A stretch of DNA of 64,000 nucleotides from Chloroflexota bacterium. Lineage in GTDB: Bacteria; Chloroflexota; Anaerolineae; Promineifilales; Promineifilaceae. Positions 43,803 through 52,141 of the stretch are shown piece after piece. Position numbers and translations under genes: made by a program. Position 1 is the first letter of the stretch; each line of letters opens with the position of its first letter. The stretch is taken from assembly GCA_014584575.1 (NCBI GenBank), contig JACTMP010000073.1, forward strand, positions 179,673-243,672, read 5' to 3'. Below the pieces are notes generated by a model. It worked only from the letters and a program-made list of their open reading frames with translations, ran no database searches and had not been told where the DNA came from.

Positions 43803-45497
43803 ATGGGTGCCACAAATGAACCACAGTCCCAGGAAACAGAAGTTAAAACACCTCGTCAGGGCATCGTCCCCAACATCATTTCCGGGTTGGCGACGGGGCT
43901 GTTCAGCATTCCTGAAGGCATGGCTTATGCCCAATTGGCGGGTGTCAACCCGGTGTATGGCTTGTATTCGGGCATTGTGGCTACTATCGCCTCTTCGCTG
44001 AGTACAGGCACGGTTCTGATGATTAGTACCCTCACCAGCGCCATTGCCCTGGCCACGGCCAGCGTGTTGCAAAGTGCGAACATTCAAGACAATCAGATGC
44101 CGCAGGCATTGTTTACCATCACCTTTTTGGTGGGGGCGATCATGTTTTTGTTGGGCATTTTGCGGCTGGGCAGCATTGTGAACTTTGTCTCCAACGCGGT
44201 GATGACCGGTTTTGTGGCCGGGGCTTCATTGCTGATCATTTTAGGCCAGGAGCATCACCTGACAGGCTACAGCCCCAGCGGGGCCAATCAGTGGCAGAAG
44301 ACAATTGATTGGCTGCAAAACATTTCGCAGTGGGATTGGACGACGGTAGGCGTGTCGGTGGCGGTGATCATTTTTATGGTGGGGTTGAAGCGGGTACGGC
44401 CGTTAGAAAAATTCGCGCCCATCATCGTCCTGGTTATCGCTACCGTTGTCGTCAAATTCCTGAATATCCAGACAGAACTGGTGGGTGACATTGCCACCAT
44501 TCCCAACAGCCTACCCGCTTTCATGCTGCCCGATTTTAGCCTGATACCACAGTTGGCTTTAGGAGCGTCGTCGGTGGCGCTGGTGGCGTTGGCGCAGGGG
44601 GCGGGGATTAGTACGGCCGTGCCCAACCCCGACGGCAGCAAAGCCAGCGCTTCCCGCGACTTCGTCGGCGAAGGGCTGGGCAACCTGGCAGGCAGTTTTT
44701 TCCAATCTATGGGTACGGGCGGCTCCCTTTCGCGCACGGGAATCAGTGTGGGCGCGGGGGCAAACGGCCGTTGGGGCGGCGTCTTTGCCGGTCTGTGGCT
44801 GGGGCTGATTGTGCTGCTCTTTGGCAGCACGGCCGAGCTGGTGCCCCTGGCGGTGATTGGCGGCATGTTAACTGTCGTCGGCGTGGAACTGATTATGGCG
44901 CGGGTTCCCAGTGCCCGGCTGGTGCTGCGTACCGGAGCCACTGGCCCCCTGGTGGCGATGGCGCTCACCTTCTTCTCTGCCCTGTTCATTCCTTTGCAAT
45001 ATACCATCTTCCTGGGTGCCCTCTTATCTGTGTTGCTGTATGTAGTGGCTTCGGCCAACAAACTGCGCCTGCAAGAAGCTGTGCGGTTGGACGATGGCGG
45101 CTGGGAAATGCGGGATGCACCCACAGAGTTAAAACCCCATCAGGTAACGGTGCTGGTCGTGCAAGGTCTGGATTTCTTCGCCGAAGTGCCGGTGCTGGAT
45201 GACCAGATGCCCTCGCCGCGTGGTGTCGTTGGTGCGGTAGTCATCCTGGTGGCCCGTGATATGCAAACCCTGACGAGTACCGGCATCAAGTGGCTGGAAC
45301 GGTATGCAAAAGAACTTCAGAACAATGGCAGCCTGTTTATCCTGGCCGACATCAACCCACCTGTACTACACGCTTTGCGCGCCAGCGGGGTGCTGGCGAC
45401 GATTGGCGAAGAAAACGTCTTTCCGGCGACGACGCGGGTGTTAGCCGCCGAAGAAATGGCCTGGGAAGCGGCTCAGGAGTGGCTGCAAAACAGATGA
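43803..45497 (+). CDS. SulP-family anion transporter with STAS domain (paralogue 2)
   Basis: A 564-residue SulP carrier. Typical segments are SIPEGMAYAQLAGVNPVYGLYS, NFVSNAVMTGFVAGASLLIILG and the core SFFQSMGTGGSLSRTGISVGAGA. The STAS domain has GVVGAVVILVARDMQTLTSTGIKWLERY. The start is an ATG at 43803 or a TTG at 43800 after AGGAGG. It is more similar in layout to the SulP at 55927 than to the one at 35966. Downstream, an HdeD-like gene follows across a hairpin repeat. Confidence 0.92.
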   Translation: MGATNEPQSQETEVKTPRQGIVPNIISGLATGLFSIPEGMAYAQLAGVNPVYGLYSGIVATIASSLSTGTVLMISTLTSAIALATASVLQSANIQDNQMPQALFTITFLVGAIMFLLGILRLGSIVNFVSNAVMTGFVAGASLLIILGQEHHLTGYSPSGANQWQKTIDWLQNISQWDWTTVGVSVAVIIFMVGLKRVRPLEKFAPIIVLVIATVVVKFLNIQTELVGDIATIPNSLPAFMLPDFSLIPQLALGASSVALVALAQGAGISTAVPNPDGSKASASRDFVGEGLGNLAGSFFQSMGTGGSLSRTGISVGAGANGRWGGVFAGLWLGLIVLLFGSTAELVPLAVIGGMLTVVGVELIMARVPSARLVLRTGATGPLVAMALTFFSALFIPLQYTIFLGALLSVLLYVVASANKLRLQEAVRLDDGGWEMRDAPTELKPHQVTVLVVQGLDFFAEVPVLDDQMPSPRGVVGAVVILVARDMQTLTSTGIKWLERYAKELQNNGSLFILADINPPVLHALRASGVLATIGEENVFPATTRVLAAEEMAWEAAQEWLQNR

Positions 45498-45538
45498 TGC
45501 GTGAGACATGACAAAAGCTCACGCATCACGTTTCACGC
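45493..45538. repeat. Hairpin repeat, GTGATGCGTGA family
   Basis: GATGCGTGAG and CTCACGCATC form the stem, followed by a degenerate GTTTCACGC copy. It covers the SulP stop codon and the presumed 5' end of the next gene. Confidence 0.65.
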
Positions 45539-46112
45539 TTTGAACGAACAATTACCGATTGAAAAACCGCAGCCAAACGGCCGTCAGGCAGCATTCTGGA
45601 TCACCCTGGCGCGGGCGATCCTGGCGATGGCGTTGGGGCTGGCAATCATCGTTTACCCGGATAAGACACGGCCGTTGCTGGTCAACTTTATCGGCATGTT
45701 TTGGCTGGTTGGGGGGATTATGAGCCTGCGATGGGGCATGTCTGGGGAACGCGCTCGCCTCTCGTCGGTGGTCGTCGGTCTGATCGGTGTTTTGGCGGGG
45801 CTGCTGGTCTTGGGGCGTTTTCTCATTCAGAATCTTGTACACGAAACGGGGGTCGTCGTGTTGCTGGGGAGTGTCATTGTGTTGACCGGGCTGATCCATG
45901 TTTTTGAAGGGTTTTTAGTGAGGGCAGACCATCAGCGGCAGCGTTCGTGGTTGAGTACATTGATGGGTATTTTGGAGTTGCTGCTGGGTGTGGCCGTGCT
46001 GGTGTGGCGGCAAAACTTTGGCCCAGTTTTTTACGGGGTGGTGACAGTCTGGGCCTTTTTGGGAGCGGTGGCGCTGCTGCGGGAGGCGTTGGTGAAACGG
46101 GGGCGTCGCTAA
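45501..46112 (+). CDS. HdeD/DUF308-like membrane protein
   Basis: Up to 203 residues with five or six membrane helices of the HdeD/DUF308 type (LARAILAMALGLAIIVYPDK, then LLVNFIGMFWLVGGIMSLRWG). The start is unclear: the GTG at 45501 lies within the hairpin repeat, and an alternative TTG at 45540 lies just after it. The repeat would then supply a non-native N terminus or a leader. Function unknown; in E. coli, HdeD is linked to acid resistance. Confidence 0.72.
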   Translation: MRHDKSSRITFHALNEQLPIEKPQPNGRQAAFWITLARAILAMALGLAIIVYPDKTRPLLVNFIGMFWLVGGIMSLRWGMSGERARLSSVVVGLIGVLAGLLVLGRFLIQNLVHETGVVVLLGSVIVLTGLIHVFEGFLVRADHQRQRSWLSTLMGILELLLGVAVLVWRQNFGPVFYGVVTVWAFLGAVALLREALVKRGRR

Positions 46113-46145
46113 GAAGTTCAACTTCTTCTGAGAAGTTGAACTTCT
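46112..46145. repeat. Hairpin repeat, AGAAGTTCAACTTCT family
   Basis: AGAAGTTCAACTTCT, loop TCTG, AGAAGTTGAACTTCT form a perfect 15-bp stem between two convergent genes. Each arm is itself a palindrome. The same element occurs at 51465-51497, and a half copy at 57594-57608. Confidence 0.75.
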
Positions 46146-46154
46146 AAAACGGGA

Positions 46155-47018
46155 TCATATGGCTAAATCAAACGGCAGGTCGCTGATGTCGCGCAGGCGA
46201 CGGCCGTCTACCAGCAAATTGAGCATATCCAGTTGATCCACGTTGTCCAATTCCTCAATGGCCTGCCGCAATTCCGGCAGCGCAAAATGATAGACACAAT
46301 CGAGATCACCAGTGCCCAAAGCTAAAGCTGCCAATCGGGTGGGAAGTGGTTCGGCCGTAACGGCCGCAATATGAGGCAACCGTCCCTTCCGATTTCGGAT
46401 CAGGTTTAAAGCCTCTGTCCGCGTGTTTTGTGAGCGGTCGCTGCGAATCGTCCATTTACAAGAGATGCTGGCGTGGAGGATGAGCGGTTGGCCGGGTCGG
46501 TTACTCTCTCGCAACGGGGTCAGAGTGGCTAAACCGTCAATGTCCGTTAAAATCGCTTCTTGCGCGTTGATGTCACTATCTGATGCGGGATACCGGGCAA
46601 TCACAATGTCTGGCTTGATGATGTAATCGCTCCCCAATGCGGAAGCCAATTGGCGATCCTGACTGACCACGCTTTCGACATAGGCAAGATGAGCATATTG
46701 ATCGAAATTGGAAATGTCGGTCTGCAACGTGGTATAGAACCATTTACCAGGACGTAAATGGTGGAGCAACGCGAAAGCCTGTGCCAGAAAATCTTTTGTT
46801 GCTACTTCAAAGTGTCCCCCGGCTGTTTGCCCAGAAATGAGGGCGTCGCTTTGGTTACAGCCTAAACGATTGAATATGCCCCAGGCGATAGCCACACTGG
46901 AGCGATTGCTGCCATCAGCAAAATTGGGAAAGGGTTGAGCCGATTTGTTTCGGCTGATACGTATGATGTCATGGCAGATTGTTTGATGATAGATTTGGCG
47001 TAAGTCGGCGAGGGTCAT
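46155..47018 (-). CDS. Type II restriction endonuclease, NgoMIV family
   Basis: A 287-residue endonuclease from the ATG at 47018. It shows the R.NgoMIV family pattern: IIKPDIVIARYP (catalytic Asp), HASISCKWTIRSDRSQNTRT (SCK with the catalytic Lys) and the Glu of ALNLIRNRKG. VTAEPLPTRLAALALGTGDLDCVYHF is also typical. NgoMIV cuts GCCGGC; site specificity here is inferred, not read. The start overlaps the methyltransferase stop as TGATG. Confidence 0.82.
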   Translation of the reverse strand: MTLADLRQIYHQTICHDIIRISRNKSAQPFPNFADGSNRSSVAIAWGIFNRLGCNQSDALISGQTAGGHFEVATKDFLAQAFALLHHLRPGKWFYTTLQTDISNFDQYAHLAYVESVVSQDRQLASALGSDYIIKPDIVIARYPASDSDINAQEAILTDIDGLATLTPLRESNRPGQPLILHASISCKWTIRSDRSQNTRTEALNLIRNRKGRLPHIAAVTAEPLPTRLAALALGTGDLDCVYHFALPELRQAIEELDNVDQLDMLNLLVDGRRLRDISDLPFDLAI

Positions 47019-48454
47019 CAACTTTCTCCCGTATTTGTCGGCTTGTAGAAGCCAATCACATACTCTTCATGCATGCGTTGTTGGATTTGTGAATGGCGAT
47101 TGATTTTTGCTCCGGCCGGCATCATGCGCCGATTGCGGTCTAGCTGGCGGATGCCGATCTTGGGAACTTGAAAGCCAACCGTTTCGCCAATGTCGGCCAG
47201 GCAATTTTGTGTTTCTGTGTCTATACCGCGAATGATGGATGAACCCACAACCATAATAGCGGCCGAATCTGGCTTGAGGACACGATACATCTCCTGCAAT
47301 GTTCGGGTCATTTCTGAGTAATAACGATGCAGCACCCGCCCCTTTTTTTCATCTTTTGCGGCGATGCTGTTCACTTTGTTTTGGGTGTACGCCGGCAGTT
47401 CCTCAAAAGAGAAGCTGTTGGTTGATTCACCACCGATGTACTCACCGCGCAACTGGCCTAAATCGCCTATGGGATACCCAAGCCAGGCCAGCGAAAACTT
47501 ATGCGCACGCATATAGTCAATGGCATTGGCCGCGTAGGGTGGTGAGGTGACGATCAAATTTACATAGGATTCGGGGATGGGCAGGTTTTGGGCGTTGCCG
47601 GCCGTGACTTGTGCAGAGATGGCATTTTCTGGCTGTTCCGGGATGCCCTCCAGGTTTTTCTGCACCCGCCGGGCAAATTCACCAACGGCCGGCCGCAGCC
47701 GTTTTGTCAGCACTTTCAATCGTTCCGCAGAAAGTCCTTCGTCGTCAGTCTGTACGACCACCCGGCCATCCAAAGACAAAACCTTCTTGGCGCGGTGCGG
47801 CCGTGTGTGCGCCAGATCAAACGCCAGCGAGACACCACCTGATTTGGTGATGATGATCGAGGAAAATGCCAGTTCAAAAAATGCCCGCATTGGCGCATCG
47901 TCAACGCGACGAATTTCCCGCAGCAAAGCCCACAACTCCCTTTGTGTCTCGGCTGCAAACCAGTAATCTATAAATTTGCGTGTATTTTCATCCCATGCCT
48001 GGGCTAATTCCTGGTCTATAGAATCCTTATCTGTGTCTATGGCATGGGAAGCATTCTCAATAATCTTGTTTCCGCAATGGACAACCTGGGCCAAAGGCAA
48101 GGGTGTGACTTTTACTCGCGCCAGTTTGAGCGCCAATGGGTCAATATCAAAACCTATCGCCTGCCGGCCGCTCAAAAACGCTTCTACTATGGTTGTGCCC
48201 GAACCAACCATGGGATCCAACACGATGTCCCCCGGATTTGTCAGGGCCTGAATAAACTTTTGTGGCAATTGTGGGGGAAACTTGGCCGGAAACGAATGAA
48301 AATTGTGCGAAGCATAATTGCTTTCCTGGTTGTGAAAATCTAAATCCTGCGATAATGCGGTCACCAACCGTTCGCGCAAGCAGTTATCATGCACATCCGC
48401 TATGAGCTGAAGTGTGCTTGTTTCGAAAGGAAGTGTCAGTTGGTGCTGAACCAT
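47018..48454 (-). CDS. Site-specific amino-DNA methyltransferase (SPPY type)
   Basis: A 478-residue methyltransferase of the partner R-M system. DPMVGSGTTIVEAFLSGRQA is the AdoMet-binding motif I and LIVTSPPYAANAIDYMRAHK is motif IV (S/TPPY), characteristic of N4-cytosine (or N6-adenine) enzymes. Motif order is IV late, so it is the beta class. The paired nuclease is of the NgoMIV type; M.NgoMIV makes 5-methylcytosine, so this pairing is unusual if both share GCCGGC. It probably modifies the recognition site to protect host DNA. It diverges from the MalT-type gene. Confidence 0.85.
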   Translation of the reverse strand: MVQHQLTLPFETSTLQLIADVHDNCLRERLVTALSQDLDFHNQESNYASHNFHSFPAKFPPQLPQKFIQALTNPGDIVLDPMVGSGTTIVEAFLSGRQAIGFDIDPLALKLARVKVTPLPLAQVVHCGNKIIENASHAIDTDKDSIDQELAQAWDENTRKFIDYWFAAETQRELWALLREIRRVDDAPMRAFFELAFSSIIITKSGGVSLAFDLAHTRPHRAKKVLSLDGRVVVQTDDEGLSAERLKVLTKRLRPAVGEFARRVQKNLEGIPEQPENAISAQVTAGNAQNLPIPESYVNLIVTSPPYAANAIDYMRAHKFSLAWLGYPIGDLGQLRGEYIGGESTNSFSFEELPAYTQNKVNSIAAKDEKKGRVLHRYYSEMTRTLQEMYRVLKPDSAAIMVVGSSIIRGIDTETQNCLADIGETVGFQVPKIGIRQLDRNRRMMPAGAKINRHSQIQQRMHEEYVIGFYKPTNTGES

Positions 48455-48604
48455 AGAAAGCCTTGTCTGTTTGGTTTAGGGCGCGGTCATTATACCTCGA
48501 AATTGTAGTTTGGCTGCCCAGGTTGGGCAAAACGGCCGTGTCTGGCTAAAATGCCCCGTGTCGCCGCCGGTAATCAGGTGACTTTAAGCGACAACTGGTG
48601 TTGA

Positions 48605-51301
48605 ATGCCGAACACGGCCGTAACGTCCTATTTTTTACCGACCAAACTATACCGCCCCTCTTTGCCGGAGGATTATATTGTCCGTCCCCAATTACTGTCC
48701 CGATTAGACAAAATTCTGCAACGCCCGCTGACGCTACTGACCGCTCCGGCCGGGTACGGCAAAACAACCTTGTTAAGCGCCTGGAGTAACCACTCCCCTA
48801 TGCCTTGTGCCTGGGTTTCATTAGATGACGGCGACAACGATCTGGCCGTATTTTTGGGGTATTTCATCACCGCCATCCGTTCTGTTTTTCCCCACTTTGG
48901 CGAACAACTGCTGGCGTTTACACAGGCCGCTGCGCTGCCCTCACTGCCAGTCATTAACCATTATCTGGTGAACGAGCTAGACCAACTCACGGAGCATTTT
49001 GTGTTGACGCTGGATGATTACCATGTTATCACCAATCCAGACATTCACCAGGTATTAGGCGATTTGCTGCATTTCCCATCGGAGCAGTGCCATCTGGTCC
49101 TGTTGACCCGCCACGACCCGCTTTTGCCCATTGCCCGGCTGCGAGCACAGCGGCAGGTGACAGAAATACGGGTCAATGACCTGCGTTTTTCCCACACCGA
49201 AGTCGCCGCTTTTGCCGCTCTGACCCTGCCCACCACGCCGGATAAAGAGACCATCTCCATTCTGGCGGACAAGACAGAGGGGTGGGCCGTGGGGCTGCGT
49301 CTGGCCATCCTGGCCATTCGCCGCTGGGGCATTGCCGACCAGCAACCGGCCATTTTGCAGGTGGAAAACCGGTATGTGGCGGAGTATCTGGTGAATGAAG
49401 TATTGGCGCGGCAGCCGACGGCCGTGCGTGATTTTTTACTAAAAACCTCTATTCTGGATCGTTTTTGTGCGCCGCTTTGTGCCGCCGTGATGGAGACGCC
49501 TCTATCTGATTTGCCCGCAATAGAAAGGCTGGAACGGGAAGGATTATTCATTGAATCGCTGGACAGCCAAAATCAGTGGTATCGTTACCACCAGCTTTTC
49601 CGGCAGTTATTACGCCATCGCCTGGAAGAACAACTACCGGCAGCGGAAGTGGCCGCCTTGCACAAACGCGCCGGTATCTGGCTGGCAGCCAGTGGTTTTG
49701 TAGAGGACGCCATAGACCATGCCTTGACCGGCGGCGATGTGCCGGCAGCCATCAACTTTCTGATGGCGCATAGTGTCACGCTGCTGAACAAGGAGCGCTG
49801 GCTACTCCTGGAAAGTTACCTGCAAAAGTTCTCCGAATCTACTCTCCGCGACGACCCCCGCTTGCTGCTGCTGCTGGCCTGGCTGAGTCTGGCCCGCTGG
49901 CAGTTAGACCGGCTAGAAACCATCCGGCAGCAATTGACCGGGTATTTGGAAACGGCTTCGTTATCTCCGGCAGACTCTCTTTTTCTGCAAAGTTCGTATC
50001 ATCTTTTTACCGCTATCAAGCACAACTGGGCTGCCAATTCTGAAGAGGCCCTGTTTCATCTCCGCGCCGCTTTGGCGGCGGCTGCGCCTGACTGGACGAT
50101 GTTCAATGGCTTTGTCTGGCTGCATCTGGGCGTGGCGGCAACCCATATGGCCGGGGAACAAGATGCACTGGCGGCGCTGGCTAAGGCGCAAATGACGGGC
50201 TGGCTGGAATCCGTTGACAGCCGGGCGCGTAAGCAACTGGCAGTCTGTTTTATTTATGTACTGTCTGCCGATTTACCCAATCTGCGGCAGGCGGCCACAT
50301 ACGGCATTCAGTTGGCCGAAAGTGAGAAGCTGTTCTCCACCGGCAGCACGCTGCGCCTGATGGCGGGCAGCGTCTGTTACCAGCAAAATGATCTAGAGGC
50401 GGCGGCGGCGCATTTTACGGCCGTACTCGACATGCGTTATGTGGCGCATCCCGTGTATTGGGTGATGGCGACTATCAATCAGGCAATGGTGTACCTGGCG
50501 CAAAATCAGGCAGAGACCGCGCGGCAGGTGGTGGAATCGGCCGAACAATACTGCCTGGAGATGGAGATCTCTTCCCTGCTTTTCACCCTGAAAGCGTTTG
50601 AAGCGGAACTGGCGCTGCGGCAGGGCGATCTGGAGCAGGCGGCCCATTGGGCCGTGCTGATAGACCCCACGGCATTATCCAAAACCATGCCCTTTATCTA
50701 TCAACCGCAAATGACGTGGCCCAGGATACTGATTGCCCAAAACACAACCGCCAGCCACCAGCGGGCAGAAGCCGAACTGGCGCGACTTTACGAAATTGTC
50801 ACCAGCATGCACAACATTCGTTATCAAATTGAAGTGCTGGCAATGCAGGCTTTACTTCACCAGGCGCAAGACAATCTGCGTGCCGCCGAAACTGCCCTGG
50901 TGCAGGCGCTGCGGCTGGCGCAGCCTGGCGGTTTCATCCGCCTGTTTGTAGACCTGGGGCCAAAGATGGCTGTATTACTCAAACGGCTGGCGGCCCAGGG
51001 CATTGCTACCGCCTACGTCCGGCAGATTTTGGACGCTTTTCCAAAGAGTGGGGGTGGGGTACGGCCGTCTCCTTCCCCACCCCTCATCGAATCTTTGACC
51101 GACCGCGAATTAGATGTCTTGCGCCTGTTAGCCCAGCGCCTGAGCAACAAAGAGATTGCCGATATCCTTTACATTGCCCCCGAAACCGTCAAGCGGCATA
51201 CGATCAACATCTACCAGAAACTGGCCGTGGGAAATCGCCGCCAGGCAGTGAGCAAAGCAACGGAATTAGGACTGCTCATGGATGTGATGCGTGAAACGTA
51301 A
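48605..51301 (+). CDS. MalT-type LuxR-family ATP-dependent regulator
   Basis: An 898-residue regulator. LTLLTAPAGYGKTTLLSAWS is the Walker A of the STAND ATPase domain; FVLTLDDYHVI provides the Walker B. The middle consists of TPR-like helices. The C-terminal LuxR helix-turn-helix is at about 837-895 (LTDRELDVLRLLAQRLSNKE). The effector is unknown. It lies between the R-M pair and the sulfatase/SulP operon, which it may regulate. The last residues (MDVMRET) are encoded by a hairpin repeat, so the stop codon may have moved when the repeat arrived. Confidence 0.92.
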   Translation: MPNTAVTSYFLPTKLYRPSLPEDYIVRPQLLSRLDKILQRPLTLLTAPAGYGKTTLLSAWSNHSPMPCAWVSLDDGDNDLAVFLGYFITAIRSVFPHFGEQLLAFTQAAALPSLPVINHYLVNELDQLTEHFVLTLDDYHVITNPDIHQVLGDLLHFPSEQCHLVLLTRHDPLLPIARLRAQRQVTEIRVNDLRFSHTEVAAFAALTLPTTPDKETISILADKTEGWAVGLRLAILAIRRWGIADQQPAILQVENRYVAEYLVNEVLARQPTAVRDFLLKTSILDRFCAPLCAAVMETPLSDLPAIERLEREGLFIESLDSQNQWYRYHQLFRQLLRHRLEEQLPAAEVAALHKRAGIWLAASGFVEDAIDHALTGGDVPAAINFLMAHSVTLLNKERWLLLESYLQKFSESTLRDDPRLLLLLAWLSLARWQLDRLETIRQQLTGYLETASLSPADSLFLQSSYHLFTAIKHNWAANSEEALFHLRAALAAAAPDWTMFNGFVWLHLGVAATHMAGEQDALAALAKAQMTGWLESVDSRARKQLAVCFIYVLSADLPNLRQAATYGIQLAESEKLFSTGSTLRLMAGSVCYQQNDLEAAAAHFTAVLDMRYVAHPVYWVMATINQAMVYLAQNQAETARQVVESAEQYCLEMEISSLLFTLKAFEAELALRQGDLEQAAHWAVLIDPTALSKTMPFIYQPQMTWPRILIAQNTTASHQRAEAELARLYEIVTSMHNIRYQIEVLAMQALLHQAQDNLRAAETALVQALRLAQPGGFIRLFVDLGPKMAVLLKRLAAQGIATAYVRQILDAFPKSGGGVRPSPSPPLIESLTDRELDVLRLLAQRLSNKEIADILYIAPETVKRHTINIYQKLAVGNRRQAVSKATELGLLMDVMRET

Positions 51302-51345
51302 TGCGTGAGGCCCCTCTGGTCACGCATCACGTTTCACGTTTCACA
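51284..51345. repeat. Hairpin repeat, GTGATGCGTGA family
   Basis: GTGATGCGTGAAACGTAATG and the following GCGTGAGG face CTGGTCACGCATCACGTTTC and the following ACGTTTCAC. It overlaps the last codons of the MalT-type gene. Confidence 0.75.
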
Positions 51346-51464
51346 CCTGACCACACAAAGTCCAATACCCCTACTCCCCTACTCCCCTAAACCAGTACAC
51401 CCTTTTTACACCCTTTCGGGGCTGTTGGCTGCCGGGTCGGTAGCCTATTCTTCTATTCATGCCC

Positions 51465-51497
51465 AGAAGTTCAACTTCTCTAAGAAGTTGAACTTCT
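51465..51497. repeat. Hairpin repeat, AGAAGTTCAACTTCT family
   Basis: AGAAGTTCAACTTCT, spacer CTA, AGAAGTTGAACTTCT: the same arms as at 46112-46145. It lies 22 bp upstream of the DUF1269 start. Confidence 0.75.
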
Positions 51498-51519
51498 AAA
51501 AGAGGATAGGAGACAGGGG

Positions 51520-52026
51520 ATGAGTACACTGCTGGTTTTTGCCTTTAACAATGAAACCGGCGCGCCAGAGATGGTCAAGCATGTTCAGGCGTTACAGCGA
51601 CAGCAACTTATCACCCTTTCCGACGCAGCTACTGTCCTTCGCCGGCGCGATGGCAAGGTGAAAGTGAAACAGGCCAACAATCTGGTGGGCGCGGGCGCCC
51701 TGGGTGGGGCATTTTGGGGGTTGCTGATTGGCCTGCTTTTTTGGGCGCCCTGGTCGGGTCTGGCGGCTGGCGCCACGGCTGACGCAACGTCCGGCGCATT
51801 CGCCGAAAAAGCGTCAGGCTGTGGCATTGAGGACGATTTTATCAGGGAAGTGGGCCAGACAATTGGCCCCGGACATTCGGCGCTATTTTTGCTGGTGGAA
51901 TATATGGTTGAGGATCAAGTGCTGGATAGCCTGACCCGGCCACACGCAACTCTTTTGCGTACCAATTTAAACAGTGAGGATGAAATCAGATTGCGGGAAG
52001 CGTTTGGTGTGGTAGAAATGATATAG
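51520..52026 (+). CDS. DUF1269-domain protein
   Basis: A 168-residue protein: beta-rich N terminus (LLVFAFNNETGAPEMVKHVQ), a glycine-rich membrane hairpin (GAGALGGAFWGLLIGLLFW), and a C-terminal helical part. Found in stress or membrane contexts; function unknown. It heads the plus-strand run toward the second sulfatase. Confidence 0.85.
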   Translation: MSTLLVFAFNNETGAPEMVKHVQALQRQQLITLSDAATVLRRRDGKVKVKQANNLVGAGALGGAFWGLLIGLLFWAPWSGLAAGATADATSGAFAEKASGCGIEDDFIREVGQTIGPGHSALFLLVEYMVEDQVLDSLTRPHATLLRTNLNSEDEIRLREAFGVVEMI

Positions 52027-52141
52027 GTGAGTGGGTGGGTACGGCCGTTGCCGAAGCTGGTAACGTCAACTCCTTACTTCAATGTTGACCAGGAGACCGC
52101 CAGACTGCAAAGTTGCAAGCGCGGTTAAGAAGGAGGAAATT

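Noticed and set aside
46155..48454. ACGGCCGT as the recognition site of this R-M pair
   Set aside because: The nuclease family targets GCCGGC-type sites, and the octamer is frequent in the genes around it rather than avoided.
46155..48454. Avoidance of GCCGGC in the window
   Set aside because: GCCGGC occurs in several genes here (for example near 268 and 309), so there is no visible avoidance.
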